Assembly: GCF_913773635.1 (NCBI RefSeq) | Contig: NZ_CAJYGQ010000013.1 | Coordinates: 359,973 to 423,972 of the forward strand | Source: an uncultured Mucilaginibacter sp. | Lineage (GTDB): Bacteria; Bacteroidota; Bacteroidia; Sphingobacteriales; Sphingobacteriaceae | Direction of reading: 5' to 3' | DNA length: 64,000 nt | Shown: piece by piece, positions 1-8,458 of the stretch | Layout of the letters: the number at the start of each line of letters is the position of its first letter | How positions within the stretch are numbered: the first letter of the stretch is position 1 | The notes under the pieces: generated by a model | Database searches by the model: none | The model's input: only the letters and a program-made list of their open reading frames with translations | Told to the model about the DNA's origin: nothing | Translations under genes and position numbers: made by a program

Positions 1-297
1 TTCAATCCAACGCTGTTATTTCATTGGATTACAGTAATTGGTACAGCAAGCACCATGTTTCATGCAGGTGTGCATAACAGGCAACTTAAAATAGGTGTAA
101 TGTTTTTAACCATACTATGCATTCAGTTTGGTATGGATACGCTCAAGGCCTTTTACGCCAACAAGCTGCGTGATAAGATATCATTCAAATTAGTTCACCA
201 ACTTAATTATGTGGCCGGGGCGGCGCTTATTATAGCAGCATTTGTAATTTTTGATAAGCTGGTTACCCATTACCTGTTTTCCCCTATCGGCGATTAA
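1..297 (+). CDS. LysE-family transporter, C-terminal part
   Basis: The reading frame is open from base 1 and ends at a TAA at 295-297, so only the last 98 residues are present. The visible part starts with an FNPTLLFHW segment that resembles the NP-containing segment of LysE/RhtB amino-acid exporters. Two further hydrophobic helices follow (near LKIGVMFLTILCIQFGM and VAGAALIIAAFVIF), with a basic loop between them. An internal ATG at 55 would give an 80-residue product, but the frame upstream of it is coding-like, so a truncated larger protein is more likely. The family call rests on a short tail and is moderate. Confidence 0.6.
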   Translation, partial: FNPTLLFHWITVIGTASTMFHAGVHNRQLKIGVMFLTILCIQFGMDTLKAFYANKLRDKISFKLVHQLNYVAGAALIIAAFVIFDKLVTHYLFSPIGD

Positions 298-315
298 ACG
301 AGACTTTATAAAGTG

Positions 316-366
316 TAAAATCCGGTACAATGCAGATGATATACTCACCACAATGCACCGGCTTTA
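316..366. terminator. Weak hairpin between convergent genes
   Basis: An imperfect inverted repeat pairs bases near 317-326 (core CCGGT) with 357-366 (core ACCGG), flanked by A-rich and T-rich ends. It lies between the convergent LysE-type gene and the SDR gene, where a bidirectional terminator would be expected. The stem has mismatches and the T-tract is short, so support is weak. Confidence 0.35.
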
Positions 367-378
367 TCCATAACTCAA

Positions 379-1143
379 TTAAATCATCATACCGCCCGAC
401 GCTTCAATACGCTGGCCATTAACCCATCTTGCATCTTCGGTACATAAAAATGCTACAACGCCTCCTATGTCCTCCGCCACGCCCGGGCGCCCTAAGGCCG
501 TCACACTGCTTATCATTTTCTGACGCTCGGGATCGCTTCGCAAACGGCCGCCGCCAAAATCAGTCATGATGGCACCTGGTGCCACTACGTTAGCTTTTAT
601 ACCACGCTCACCAAGTTCTTTAGCCAGGTAGCGTGTAAATACTTCAATACTGCCCTTCATGGCCGCATAGGCCGATGAGCCCGGCATACTTACCCTGGTA
701 AGACCTGATGATATATTTATAATGCCACCACCATCATTAAAAACGGGCAGCAGTTTTTGCGTTAAAAAGTAAACTCCTTTAAAGTGAATGTTTAACAAGT
801 CATCAAATGTTTCTTCGGTCATTTGCTCAAAAGGCACATACGCGCCTACACCGGCATTATTAACCAGGTAGTCAATTTTTTCTGCACTAAAAGCTGTGTC
901 TAAAAGTTCCTTTACTTTATTTATAAAGGAAGTAAAGCTGCTTATATCTCCCACATTGAATTGCAAAGCTGCTGCCTTCTGCCCTTTTTCTTTTATTTGG
1001 CTTACCACCTCTTCAGCGTCCTCTGCTTTGCTGTTGTAGGTTATAATTACATCCAAACCTTTTTCGGCTATGCGCAAGGCCATGTCTTTACCCAAGCCAC
1101 GGCTACCACCGGTTACTAAAGCTATTTTGTTTTTTGTTTCCAT
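379..1143 (-). CDS. SDR-family NAD(P)-dependent oxidoreductase
   Basis: This is a classical short-chain dehydrogenase/reductase of 254 residues. The N-terminal cofactor motif TGGSRGLG, the structural NNAG motif, and the catalytic Ser (INISSG) and YAAMK (YxxxK) are all visible, so it should be active with NAD(H) or NADP(H). The substrate cannot be read from sequence; close homologues are often named 3-oxoacyl-ACP or glucose dehydrogenases. I place the start at the ATG of METKNK at 1143, because the 12 codons upstream do not resemble SDR sequence and the cofactor motif then sits near residue 10. It ends convergently with the LysE-type gene. Confidence 0.88.
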   Translation of the reverse strand: METKNKIALVTGGSRGLGKDMALRIAEKGLDVIITYNSKAEDAEEVVSQIKEKGQKAAALQFNVGDISSFTSFINKVKELLDTAFSAEKIDYLVNNAGVGAYVPFEQMTEETFDDLLNIHFKGVYFLTQKLLPVFNDGGGIINISSGLTRVSMPGSSAYAAMKGSIEVFTRYLAKELGERGIKANVVAPGAIMTDFGGGRLRSDPERQKMISSVTALGRPGVAEDIGGVVAFLCTEDARWVNGQRIEASGGMMI

Positions 1144-1256
1144 AGTGCTTGTTGTTTTAACAGGTGTATAACAACGCAATTACTTTTTGGTATTAACAAA
1201 TACGTTTTGTGACAAAAAGTAAACTCTAGTTATTTCCTGAACTCCTTTATACTAAC

Positions 1257-1285
1257 AAAAAAGCCCCGGTATTACTACCGGGGCT
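1257..1285 (-). terminator. Intrinsic terminator of the purF-like gene
   Basis: A perfect 10-bp stem (1262-1271 with 1276-1285, core AGCCCCGGTA) closes a 4-base loop. On the minus strand it is followed by a run of six T. It sits about 35 bases beyond the stop of the PurF-type gene, as expected for its transcript end. Confidence 0.85.
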
Positions 1286-1318
1286 GTATGATAATAAGCT
1301 AATACTTAAATGCGATAA

Positions 1319-3226
1319 TTACATGTAAGCACGCTGATTTTTACCTTCCATCCAGTTGGCAAAAGCACGGTTTACCACCTTATTTCCACCTGGAGTTGGA
1401 TAATCTCCAGAGAAATACCAATCGCCCAAATGATCAGGGCATGCAGTGTGTAGGTTATCTAATGTTTGATAAATCACCTGTACCTCTGCCTGTATTTCTT
1501 TAGGCGTTATAATTTTCGCTATACGGTCAGATATCTGCTGATCAGTGAACGGCTCATAAATGGCTTTAACGTAATTAGGCACATCCTCTTTCGGTAACTC
1601 GGCTGATGCCTTAGCTTTTTGGTATGCCTCCAGCAAAATATCTTCCTGTCCGGTTTCTTTAAGCAAGCTTACGGCAGCCTCAAACGCCACAAACTCACCC
1701 ATACGAGACATATCAATTCCATAACAGTCTGGATAACGTATTTGCGGAGCCGAAGAAACTACAATTATTTTTTTAGGCCCCAGACGGTCCAAAATTTTAA
1801 GAATACTTTGCTTTAAAGTTGTACCACGTACAATAGAGTCATCAAGTACAACCAATGTATCGGCACCTTTGTTAATAAGACCGTAAGTGGTATCATAAAC
1901 GTGGGCAACCATCTCGCTGCGGTCAGCATCCTGAGTTATAAATGTGCGGAGCTTAACGTCTTTGATAGCAATTTTCTCAACACGGGGAGCAAGGCTCAAT
2001 ACTTCGCTCAATTCTTCATCGCTTATCTTATCCTCGCGGTTAAGGAGGCGGTCGCGCTGGTATTGTTTAACGTATTTATTCACCCCTTCAACCATGCCAT
2101 AAAAAGCAATTTCGGCAGTGTTAGGAATGTAGGAGAATACAGTGTTTTTCACATCGTTGCCTACTGCTTCCAAAATTTGAGGACACAGTAAACGGCCTAA
2201 ATGTTTACGTTCACGATATATAGAGGCATCGCTGCCGCGAGAGAAGTAAATACGCTCAAACGAACACGATTTTTTTTCTTTTGGCTCGCTGAACTGCTCT
2301 TCGTTTACGCTTCCATCCTTTTTAACAATAAGCGCATGACCAGGCTTAATCTCCTGAATTTTATCTAAAGGAATATTAAATGCTGTTTGAATTGCCGGAC
2401 GCTCAGAAGTGGCTACAACAATCTCATCATCGTAATAGTAAAACGCCGGGCGTATACCTGATGGATCGCGCATAATGAAAGCATCACCATGACCTAAAAT
2501 ACCCGCGATTGTATAACCGCCATCCCAATTTTTGGCCGATTTACGGAGTATTTTTGCAACATCCATACTATCAGCAATCATTTTACTGATTTGGATATTG
2601 TCATCATTACCTTCGCGCTTAAACTGATCAAACAAACCCTGCACTTCGCTATCAAGAAAGTGCCCTATTTTTTCTAAAACAGTTACGGTATCTGCTTTTT
2701 CTTTTGGGTGCTGACCTAACTCGTACAATTGCTGTAGCAGCTCATCAACATTAGTCATGTTGAAGTTACCGGCAATAACCAAATTACGGGTCATCCAGTT
2801 GTTTTGACGAAGAAACGGGTGGCAGTTTTCGATGCTGTTTTTGCCGTGAGTACCGTAACGAAGGTGACCCAAAAGTACCTCGCCGGTAAAGCTGATGTTT
2901 TCTTTCAGCCATTCAGCATCCTTCATTTTTTCAGGATACTCTTTCTCAACATCAGCAAATTTCCTTTGGATGTATTCAAAAATATCGGCCACTGCATTAC
3001 TGGCCATTGAACGGTGACGGCTTATATACCGTTTACCTGGTTCTACGTCCAGCTTAATGGTTGCAACACCCGCGCCATCCTGGCCACGGTTATGTTGTTT
3101 TTCCATTAGCAGGTATAGCTTGTTTAAGCCATAAAGTGCCGTACCATATTTTTGCTGATAGTATGAGAGGGGTTTTCTCAGGCGGATAAAAGCAACACCG
3201 CATTCATGCTTGATCTGATCGCTCAT
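1319..3226 (-). CDS. purF: Amidophosphoribosyltransferase-type protein (PurF family, long form)
   Basis: Glutamine PRPP amidotransferase catalyses the first committed step of purine synthesis. From the ATG at 3226 the product is 635 residues. It opens with MSDQIKHECGVAF: a short propeptide followed by the Cys that becomes the N-terminal nucleophile of class II amidotransferases. A PRPP-binding loop, LDDSIVRGTT, lies near residues 461-470. An upstream start at 3280 would add 18 residues before this propeptide and is less likely. The protein is well over 100 residues longer than standard PurF, with extra sequence mostly at the C-terminus. A shorter canonical paralogue may exist elsewhere. A strong terminator follows. 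Confidence 0.85.
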   Translation of the reverse strand: MSDQIKHECGVAFIRLRKPLSYYQQKYGTALYGLNKLYLLMEKQHNRGQDGAGVATIKLDVEPGKRYISRHRSMASNAVADIFEYIQRKFADVEKEYPEKMKDAEWLKENISFTGEVLLGHLRYGTHGKNSIENCHPFLRQNNWMTRNLVIAGNFNMTNVDELLQQLYELGQHPKEKADTVTVLEKIGHFLDSEVQGLFDQFKREGNDDNIQISKMIADSMDVAKILRKSAKNWDGGYTIAGILGHGDAFIMRDPSGIRPAFYYYDDEIVVATSERPAIQTAFNIPLDKIQEIKPGHALIVKKDGSVNEEQFSEPKEKKSCSFERIYFSRGSDASIYRERKHLGRLLCPQILEAVGNDVKNTVFSYIPNTAEIAFYGMVEGVNKYVKQYQRDRLLNREDKISDEELSEVLSLAPRVEKIAIKDVKLRTFITQDADRSEMVAHVYDTTYGLINKGADTLVVLDDSIVRGTTLKQSILKILDRLGPKKIIVVSSAPQIRYPDCYGIDMSRMGEFVAFEAAVSLLKETGQEDILLEAYQKAKASAELPKEDVPNYVKAIYEPFTDQQISDRIAKIITPKEIQAEVQVIYQTLDNLHTACPDHLGDWYFSGDYPTPGGNKVVNRAFANWMEGKNQRAYM

Positions 3227-3352
3227 GATTTGAAATGAAGCCACGAAGGTAACACTTTTTCTGAGTTGTTTTGCCGCCAAATGTCATTTAAAAGCATTAA
3301 AAACAACGATACCGAAGTTTCATTAGCTACCGCTTAAACAATGGCAAAATGC

Positions 3353-4855
3353 TTACATGAGGTTTGACAGGAAGTGCGGAAATATGCCTAACAATAAAAT
3401 TGCAACGCTGATGATCACAATCATTGAAAGCATATTTTTCGACACTGCCGGGTGTTCACCAACATCGGCATCTGCCTTTTTAAGGAACAGGTATAGCGGA
3501 ATTTTAATATAGTAAAACAACGAAACCACAGTGGTAACTGCACCAGTTATGAGTAAAGCCAAAAGCCATGGATTTTGCGCATCCTGATATACCGCGTATA
3601 CGGAAGAAAACACCAACAACTTACCACTGAAGCCTGCCGAAACTGGGATACCCGTAAGCGATATAAGCAGCATAACAAAACATACTGATGCAATGGGATA
3701 TTTAAAGCCAAGGCCTTTCAAATCATCAAGGGTGTGTGCATTGTGAGCGTTTGCAAAGTAGCTAACCAGCGCAAGCACGCCCAAGTTAGCCAGCGCGTAA
3801 ACGGCCAGATAAAAGTTTAAAGCATCAATACCCTGGCTGCTGAAAGTTACAATAGCCATAAGCGCAAAACCGCTATGCCCCACGCTTGAATACGCTATCA
3901 TGCGTTTAATGTTCTGCTGCCATACGGCAGCAAAGTTACCGGCAACCAGCGTGATGATGCCAACTATAGATAGTACCAGCCTGAAATCAAACCCGCTATG
4001 CACAGACGTGGAAATAAAGGGAGTTAAAAATGTTATAAGCAACCCAAAACCGGCAACCTTAGGTAAGGTTGACAGGTATGCGGTTACAGGTGTGCTTGCT
4101 CCCTGGTAAACATCAGGCACCCAAAAATGAAGCGGAACTAATGACAATTTAAAGCCAATACCAGCCAGTATAAGCGCTATACTTAGCGTTACCATGCCGC
4201 TATCAGCCTGTTGTAATTGATCAAATAACCGGGCATCAAACAGATTAATGGTTCCGGCGAAACCATAAAATAAAGAGATGCCGTAAAGCATTACAGCCGA
4301 AGCTGTAAGGCCAAATAACACATACTTTAAGCCGGCTTCGGCGCTCAAACGATTACCGCCCCTGTATGCTACCAGCAGGTATGATGCCAGCGAAACCATC
4401 TCAACTGATATAAGCATGGTTAAAAGTGTGGCCGACATAACCATTAAATGCATACCCAATACTGAGCCTGTTATAATGGTATACATATCGCCAAGCCCTT
4501 TTGGATGCGCTTTTAAATCATCATCCCACGGTATATAAAGCAATAACAAAAATGCAACCGAATCAATAATCATGCGCAACACAATGTTATCATGATGCAC
4601 TAAAAGATTTCCATTGAATAAAAGTTGCGTGCGGTTATCAAGAGTTAAATCAACTCCTAAGTCGGCAGCCATTACGAGCAGCATGCCGGCACAAGCCAGC
4701 ATGCGCCCTACGGCTCCGAAACTTTTACGGTATATTAAATCGGCCATCATTACCAACAGGAACAATATACCCAAAGCTATTTCGGGCCTGAACAGTGTTA
4801 AGCTGTCAAGTGTATCATTTAAGCTGTTACTTATGTATGGCAAATACTGCTGCAT
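3353..4855 (-). CDS. nuoN: NADH-quinone oxidoreductase subunit N
   Basis: NuoN is one of the three antiporter-like proton-pumping subunits of the complex I membrane arm. The 500-residue protein is almost wholly hydrophobic, with about 14 predicted membrane helices. It contains the family signatures LVPLHFWVPDVYQGASTPVTAYLSTLPK (given here only by its core, PLHFWVPDVYQGA) and KRMIAYSSVGHSGF, which hold the conserved lysines and histidine of the proton channel. Length is normal. It is the last complex I gene of the minus-strand cluster and is separated from nuoM by an unrelated MuiA-like gene that ends 8 bases upstream. Confidence 0.95.
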   Translation of the reverse strand: MQQYLPYISNSLNDTLDSLTLFRPEIALGILFLLVMMADLIYRKSFGAVGRMLACAGMLLVMAADLGVDLTLDNRTQLLFNGNLLVHHDNIVLRMIIDSVAFLLLLYIPWDDDLKAHPKGLGDMYTIITGSVLGMHLMVMSATLLTMLISVEMVSLASYLLVAYRGGNRLSAEAGLKYVLFGLTASAVMLYGISLFYGFAGTINLFDARLFDQLQQADSGMVTLSIALILAGIGFKLSLVPLHFWVPDVYQGASTPVTAYLSTLPKVAGFGLLITFLTPFISTSVHSGFDFRLVLSIVGIITLVAGNFAAVWQQNIKRMIAYSSVGHSGFALMAIVTFSSQGIDALNFYLAVYALANLGVLALVSYFANAHNAHTLDDLKGLGFKYPIASVCFVMLLISLTGIPVSAGFSGKLLVFSSVYAVYQDAQNPWLLALLITGAVTTVVSLFYYIKIPLYLFLKKADADVGEHPAVSKNMLSMIVIISVAILLLGIFPHFLSNLM

Positions 4856-4862
4856 TTATTTA

Positions 4863-6737
4863 CTACTGAACTATTACGTTTTGATTTTTAGGATATTTAA
4901 CCTGGTACTTAAGCCTTAATTTTTCCTCATCAAGAGGCTTGAGATCAAATGCCCACGATGTTTTACCGGTTATGGCATCTACCTTTGCGCCTGATGCTTC
5001 CTGCGTTTCAACCTCAATGGCTGAGTTTTGAGCTACCGGAAGCTGATCTTCAACCAATAACTTTATTTGTTGCGCTTTACGATTTTTAACGCTGATAAGC
5101 CAGTCGCGGGTTTCTTTCCTGTTTGATCCAAGCAGGCCTCCCCTGTCTTTCAAATCCTTTTGCAAGGTACGGGTTACAATAATATTTTTATCAGTTCCTA
5201 ATGATAAGTTAAGCGTATCGGCAGTTGAGCTTGTGTTTAGCAATGATTTACCAATAAAGGTGCCTTCAAAAAACAGGTTAGCCTCGCCTGATAAAAAGTT
5301 ATACTGGTTCCAGTTGGTGAGTTTGGCAGTAAGGAAAACGTCAGTACTCAACTTAGGTGCTGTATAATACTCATACTCCGCCGGAATGTTTAGCTGGTTG
5401 ATTTCAACCAAATACTGCTTTCCATCACTTGGGATACTGTAAGGATTGGCTATGGTAAATTCAACATTGGTTTGATTTTCATTTTTCTGAACTACCAGCG
5501 GATTAGTAGAGATCGATGATGTTCCTCGAATCAGCAGGCCTGGCATACGTCCGGACAGGTTTTCCCTTTTGTATTCGTTGTTACCTCCTCCGTAACCAAC
5601 AGCAACTACTTCGTTTAAGTATTCGGTAGCTGGTTTCAACAGTACATTAATAACCGGCGAGGTCACAAACCTTTCGGCAACCACATATCCTATATAAGAA
5701 TATTCAAGGTATTGTCCTCCCTGCGGTATTTGTATACTGTACCTGCCGTTGGCATCAGTAACTGCACCTATAGAGGTGCCTTTCACCTTTACAGTTACAC
5801 CAGCTAATGCTTTGCCATCATCTACGCCTGTTACAAGGCCGGTAACGTTGGTAATGCTCAAAGCCTGACCAGCATACACCATACCCAAATTAAGGTAATA
5901 AGGTTGTAACTCAGGCTTACTGCCGCTGGCTGTTGGGTTACCGGTTGAAAGCGTAAGTTTTATATTGCTCCAATCCTCGCCGCATTGCTGGCTAACGTTA
6001 GCCTTGTAAGCAACCGTAATTGGGCTATTGATGTTTTTAGCGCGGATATCATAAGTTGGAAACCAACTGGCATTTCGCGCCACGTAGGTAAGCGTAAATA
6101 CTGAGTTTAAAGCTGCCTTTGATGATATAGTGACCAATACATTGCTTGTTGCACGTGTATTGCCTTTATTTACATCCGCTATCTGCTTATTATATTTTTG
6201 CATTTCGGCATCCAGTTGCGCAATAGCACTATTTACTATTACCTCTTTTTTCCGTATTTCGGTAAGTCGGGCCGTTTGAAAGTCAAGTGCCTGTTTCAGT
6301 TTAACAACATCCAGGTTGCTGTTTTGGCCGCTTACAACCTGGTTTTTTATGAGCATGTTCTCTTCTTCTTTGTAGATAGCAAGCGTGCTGTTTTGCAGCT
6401 GTATTTTTTGCCGTAGCTGTGCCTGCTGCGCCAGTAATTCCTCTACACGCTTTTGCCTGGTTTGCTGGTTTAAAAAGTCAAGCTCGTGCTTTACGGAAAG
6501 GATAGTAAAATCTCCGGCCGATTTCACTTGTATGCTTTGCACATCAATATCGGGCGATATCCCTTCAAACGTTAACGTTGATGTTCCGGCGGCAACATTT
6601 ACTGCAGCTGTACGTGTTACCTGGGCACCGTTTAAAAACACAGTTACCTTTTGCACTTTGGTGGGCACCTTTTGATCGGCCCTGGCAGCAAAAACTAACA
6701 CGAACAGGAAAATTGAAGTTAAGAATTGTTTAGACAT
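4863..6737 (-). CDS. MuiA-like protein (DUF4140/DUF4139) with SusC-like insert
   Basis: A secreted 624-residue protein starting at MSKQFLTSIF, with a signal peptide ending near FAARA. The N-terminal part (KVTVFLNGAQVTR) and C-terminal part match the architecture of mucoidy-inhibitor A homologues, with a coiled-coil stretch around residues 90-165. In the middle lies a carboxypeptidase-regulatory-like beta domain (LAGVTVKVKGTSIGAVTD), followed by segments that mimic the start of a SusC receptor: LNEVVAVGYG and RMPGLLIRGTSSISTNPL. Function is unknown. An ATG further upstream (6857) would remove the signal peptide from the N-terminus, so I chose 6737. It lies inside the nuo operon between nuoM and nuoN. 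Confidence 0.75.
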   Translation of the reverse strand: MSKQFLTSIFLFVLVFAARADQKVPTKVQKVTVFLNGAQVTRTAAVNVAAGTSTLTFEGISPDIDVQSIQVKSAGDFTILSVKHELDFLNQQTRQKRVEELLAQQAQLRQKIQLQNSTLAIYKEEENMLIKNQVVSGQNSNLDVVKLKQALDFQTARLTEIRKKEVIVNSAIAQLDAEMQKYNKQIADVNKGNTRATSNVLVTISSKAALNSVFTLTYVARNASWFPTYDIRAKNINSPITVAYKANVSQQCGEDWSNIKLTLSTGNPTASGSKPELQPYYLNLGMVYAGQALSITNVTGLVTGVDDGKALAGVTVKVKGTSIGAVTDANGRYSIQIPQGGQYLEYSYIGYVVAERFVTSPVINVLLKPATEYLNEVVAVGYGGGNNEYKRENLSGRMPGLLIRGTSSISTNPLVVQKNENQTNVEFTIANPYSIPSDGKQYLVEINQLNIPAEYEYYTAPKLSTDVFLTAKLTNWNQYNFLSGEANLFFEGTFIGKSLLNTSSTADTLNLSLGTDKNIIVTRTLQKDLKDRGGLLGSNRKETRDWLISVKNRKAQQIKLLVEDQLPVAQNSAIEVETQEASGAKVDAITGKTSWAFDLKPLDEEKLRLKYQVKYPKNQNVIVQ

Positions 6738-6860
6738 GGTTTTGTTGCTTAAATAAATACATTTTGTGAATTGCACCAACGCCCTTTGAGGCGCTATACA
6801 ACCACAGGATGCAGTAGCGTGCATTATTCCATAAAAGAATTTAAATGCAGGCAACATTTT

Positions 6861-8453
6861 TTATTTAGGCTGTAAAAACTGTACTAAAGCAATAACCGAA
6901 TCATTTATTTTACCAAACACCAGCGAAGGCATTACACCCAATGCCAATGCAAAAATAGCCAATGGCAACAAGGCTATCTTTTCACGAAGTTTTAATTCGG
7001 TCAGGGCATCCTTCCACGCTTGTCCACCTTTAAGGAGCTCCTTGCCAAAGAACATGCGTTGTAATGTCCATAAAAAGTAAGCAGCACTTAGCAATATACC
7101 TACAGCACCACTAATGGCCATCCATTTAGGAATGAGTACAGACTTAAATGATCCTGCCAGCGTAAATGCCTCGGCTATAAATGCAGAGAAACCAGGCAAA
7201 CCTAGTGAAGCAAAAAACGCAATCATGACGTAGGTTGTGTACTCCGGGTTAACGGTTGCTAAACCTCTGAAATTATATATATCACGGTCGTGCACACGGT
7301 CATAAACTACTCCTACCAAAAAGAACAGCATAGCCGATAAAAAGCCGTGACTGATCATTTGCATCATGGCACCACTCATGCCTTCGGGTGTTTGCGAGGC
7401 AATACCTAAAAGTACAAAACCCATATGCGATACTGATGAATAGGCAATAAGGCGTTTCAGATCGCGTTGGGCCAGGGCATTAAGCGCACCATATAAAATA
7501 GATACAACGCCAAGTAAGCCTACCCAAAACGAACTCTGCACAGCAACCTCGGGGAAGATGCCCATACAAATGCGAATGATGCCATAACCACCTATTTTAA
7601 GTAGTACACCTGCCAATATGATTGATACAGGTGTTGGTGCCTCCACGTGCGCATCAGGCAACCATGTATGCAGTGGAACCACGGGCACCTTAATGGCAAA
7701 AGCAATAAAAAGCACAGCAAAGCCTACTACCCTTGCTGGTATGCCCAGCAGTGTTGCATTGCTAGCCAGTGCAAATACCGAACCCGACTGATAATTTGCG
7801 GGGTTCATCATGTGAATAATGTTGAAAGTATGGTTACCCGTTTGCGGATCTGTTACTGATAGGTAAAGGCCCACCATAATCAGCAGCATAAACACCGAAC
7901 CAAAAAGTGTGTAAAGGAAAAATTTTATAGCTGCATACTCGCGCCTTACACCACCCCACATGCCAATTAAAAAGTACAGTGGCAGCAGCATCAGCTCGTA
8001 AAATAAATAGAAAAGGAAAAAGTCGAGGGCACAGAATACACCTGCTACGGCCATGTCCAGCATCAGGAAAAGCACAAAAAAACCTTTCAGGTTGTCCTTT
8101 ATCTCCCATGATGCAAGCACCGCTATTACCATCACTACGGCACTCATCACCAATAACAGTATCGATACACCATCAACACCAACAAAGTAATCAATTTGCA
8201 TGCGCCCTGCGTTACCCAGGTTAATACCTATCCACTCGGTTTTCTGCACAAACTGGTACTGGCTCTCATTACTGATGCCTGCATGTGCTGCCCCGGTTTG
8301 AAAATTAGCATAAAGGTATACGCTTAAAGCAAGCTGCACCAGCGTAGCAAAAAGAGTGATATACTTGAAGCTTTGCCGCATTGACAATGGCAAGGCCAGT
8401 ATGAGCAAACCAAACAGTGCAGGGATGAATATAAACAGCGTAAGTGCGTTCAT
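6861..8453 (-). CDS. nuoM: NADH-quinone oxidoreductase subunit M
   Basis: NuoM is the second antiporter-like subunit of complex I. The 530-residue membrane protein has about 14 helices and carries VPLHTWLPDAHVEAPTPVS, the hallmark of the NuoM/MrpD family, plus KRLIAYSSVSHMGF, with the conserved channel lysine and histidine. The conserved Glu of transmembrane helix 5 is visible in FLFYELMLLPLYFLIG. Length is typical. It starts with ATG at 8453, five bases after the nuoL stop, and is translated in the same minus-strand operon. The downstream neighbour is the MuiA-like gene rather than nuoN. Confidence 0.96.
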   Translation of the reverse strand: MNALTLFIFIPALFGLLILALPLSMRQSFKYITLFATLVQLALSVYLYANFQTGAAHAGISNESQYQFVQKTEWIGINLGNAGRMQIDYFVGVDGVSILLLVMSAVVMVIAVLASWEIKDNLKGFFVLFLMLDMAVAGVFCALDFFLFYLFYELMLLPLYFLIGMWGGVRREYAAIKFFLYTLFGSVFMLLIMVGLYLSVTDPQTGNHTFNIIHMMNPANYQSGSVFALASNATLLGIPARVVGFAVLFIAFAIKVPVVPLHTWLPDAHVEAPTPVSIILAGVLLKIGGYGIIRICMGIFPEVAVQSSFWVGLLGVVSILYGALNALAQRDLKRLIAYSSVSHMGFVLLGIASQTPEGMSGAMMQMISHGFLSAMLFFLVGVVYDRVHDRDIYNFRGLATVNPEYTTYVMIAFFASLGLPGFSAFIAEAFTLAGSFKSVLIPKWMAISGAVGILLSAAYFLWTLQRMFFGKELLKGGQAWKDALTELKLREKIALLPLAIFALALGVMPSLVFGKINDSVIALVQFLQPK

Positions 8454-8458
8454 CAGGT

